A DNA stretch of 64,000 nucleotides from Acinetobacter sp. Marseille-Q1618. GTDB taxonomy: Bacteria > Pseudomonadota > Gammaproteobacteria > Pseudomonadales > Moraxellaceae. The translations under genes and the position numbers were made by a program. This document shows, in pieces, positions 63,437 to 64,000 of this stretch. Numbering within the stretch: position 1 is the stretch's first letter; every line of letters begins with the position of its first letter. Below the pieces are notes generated by a model that was given only the letters and a program-made list of their open reading frames with translations, ran no database searches and was not told the origin of the DNA. The DNA is taken from contig NZ_CADDWJ010000001.1 of the NCBI RefSeq assembly GCF_902809855.1, forward strand, positions 248,001 through 312,000, read 5' to 3'.

Positions 63437-64000
63437 ATGCACGATCGGACATTAAAACGAATTTTCATTCTCGCAGGAATTGCACTGATTCTATGGGTTT
63501 TATATTTACTTAAACCTGTAGTGATCCCATTTGTTGGTGCTTTTTTATTGGCGTATTTGTTTAGTCCTATAGTTGAAAAGCTTGATAAATTTTTACCCCG
63601 TTGGTTGGCGATTTCGATTGTGTTCGTCGGTATTGGGATTGTCTTGACTTGGGCAATTTGGTTTGTTGTTCCTTTGGTTTGGAAACAATTAATTTATGCA
63701 CGAGACAGTATTCCAGCAGGTATTCATTGGATAAATTACACCTTTTTACCTTGGGTTTCACAAACCTTTAATGTAGAACGCATGGAGTTGGATACCGATC
63801 AGATCTCTAAAGTGGTCATGGATTATGTACAAACCAACTATAGTGCAGACAGTATTCAAGCAATGGCATTGAAAATTGCGCAGTCTGGATTGAGCTTTAT
63901 CTCTATTGGTGGAACCATTGTTTTAATTCCAATTATCGCTTTTTACTTCTTATTAGACTGGAATCGAATGCTTGCGAGTATGAAAGGCTTGATTCCTCGT
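63437..64000 (+). CDS. AI-2E-family (PerM-like) transporter, truncated by window end
   Basis: This frame starts at ATG 63437 and is open to the last base (188 codons). Membrane segments are at about residues 9-32, 54-77 and 150-170. The start RTLKRIFILAGIALILWVLYLLKPVVIPFVGAFLLAYL is the family pattern. The rest of the gene lies beyond the window. It is divergent from purM (136 bp between starts). The role is unknown; export of small molecules or ions is proposed for relatives. Confidence 0.9.
   Translation, partial: MHDRTLKRIFILAGIALILWVLYLLKPVVIPFVGAFLLAYLFSPIVEKLDKFLPRWLAISIVFVGIGIVLTWAIWFVVPLVWKQLIYARDSIPAGIHWINYTFLPWVSQTFNVERMELDTDQISKVVMDYVQTNYSADSIQAMALKIAQSGLSFISIGGTIVLIPIIAFYFLLDWNRMLASMKGLIPR

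Overview
The window is chromosomal DNA from a low-GC gammaproteobacterium, almost certainly an Acinetobacter (Moraxellaceae). The grounds are the AT-rich intergenic DNA, a single gene encoding RNase HI fused to the DNA polymerase III epsilon subunit, an ELM1/GtrOC1-type glycosyltransferase, a FimL-like protein beside nudC, and a Lol exporter locus with only one permease gene. No rRNA, prophage, intact insertion sequence or toxin-antitoxin module was recognised. Almost all of it reads as core housekeeping sequence.

Layout. 1-3822: rnc (5' truncated), era, a small lipoprotein, recO, pdxJ and miaE, a co-directional run ending in a terminator. 3870-6263: AT-rich leader, a 37-repeat/36-spacer type I-F CRISPR array and a trailer terminator, with no cas gene anywhere in the window. 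6290-9695: an unknown membrane protein, tRNA-Asn, a small unknown protein behind a 20-bp palindrome, and photolyase. 9847-15017: slyD, ndh, dacC and an M61 peptidase. 15018-16295: a stem-loop repeat and a glycosyltransferase. 16491-20606: flotillin/YqiJ pair, a structured 650-bp intergenic region, and trpS. 20819-29102: DUF808, YpfJ, a Na+/H+ antiporter, a deacetylase-like enzyme with an unknown partner, hydrolase, alkyltransferase-like protein and universal stress protein. 29406-33308: rsmI/LpoA-like/yraN/BON cluster plus an esterase. 33351-37465: nudC, a FimL-like gene and the rnhA-dnaQ fusion. 37684-46536: an MltD with about eight LysM repeats, then a yejABEF-type peptide importer. 46643-53277: flavin oxidoreductase, GST, YiiX-like hydrolase, tRNA-Glu, amino-acid permease, YaiI, DMT exporter and a PilZ-like protein. 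53301-59871: Lol exporter, comEC, a lipid A acyltransferase-like gene and an S49 peptidase. 59987-64000: hydrolase, META-domain lipoprotein, purN, purM and a truncated AI-2E-family permease.

Functional themes are envelope maintenance (dacC, mltD, LpoA-like, BON lipoprotein, Lol exporter, LpxL-like, ELM1), RNA and ribosome maturation (rnc, era, rsmI, miaE, trpS), DNA repair and uptake (recO, phrB, alkyltransferase-like protein, comEC) and purine synthesis.

The observations most worth following are: a nine-A run at the domain junction of rnhA-dnaQ, where a one-base slip gives a stop codon at once, with an ATG 12 bases before the run; the cas-less CRISPR array with several palindromic spacers; a 240-bp inverted-repeat element between two convergent genes; and a structured intergenic region at 18946-19592 that may encode a small RNA.
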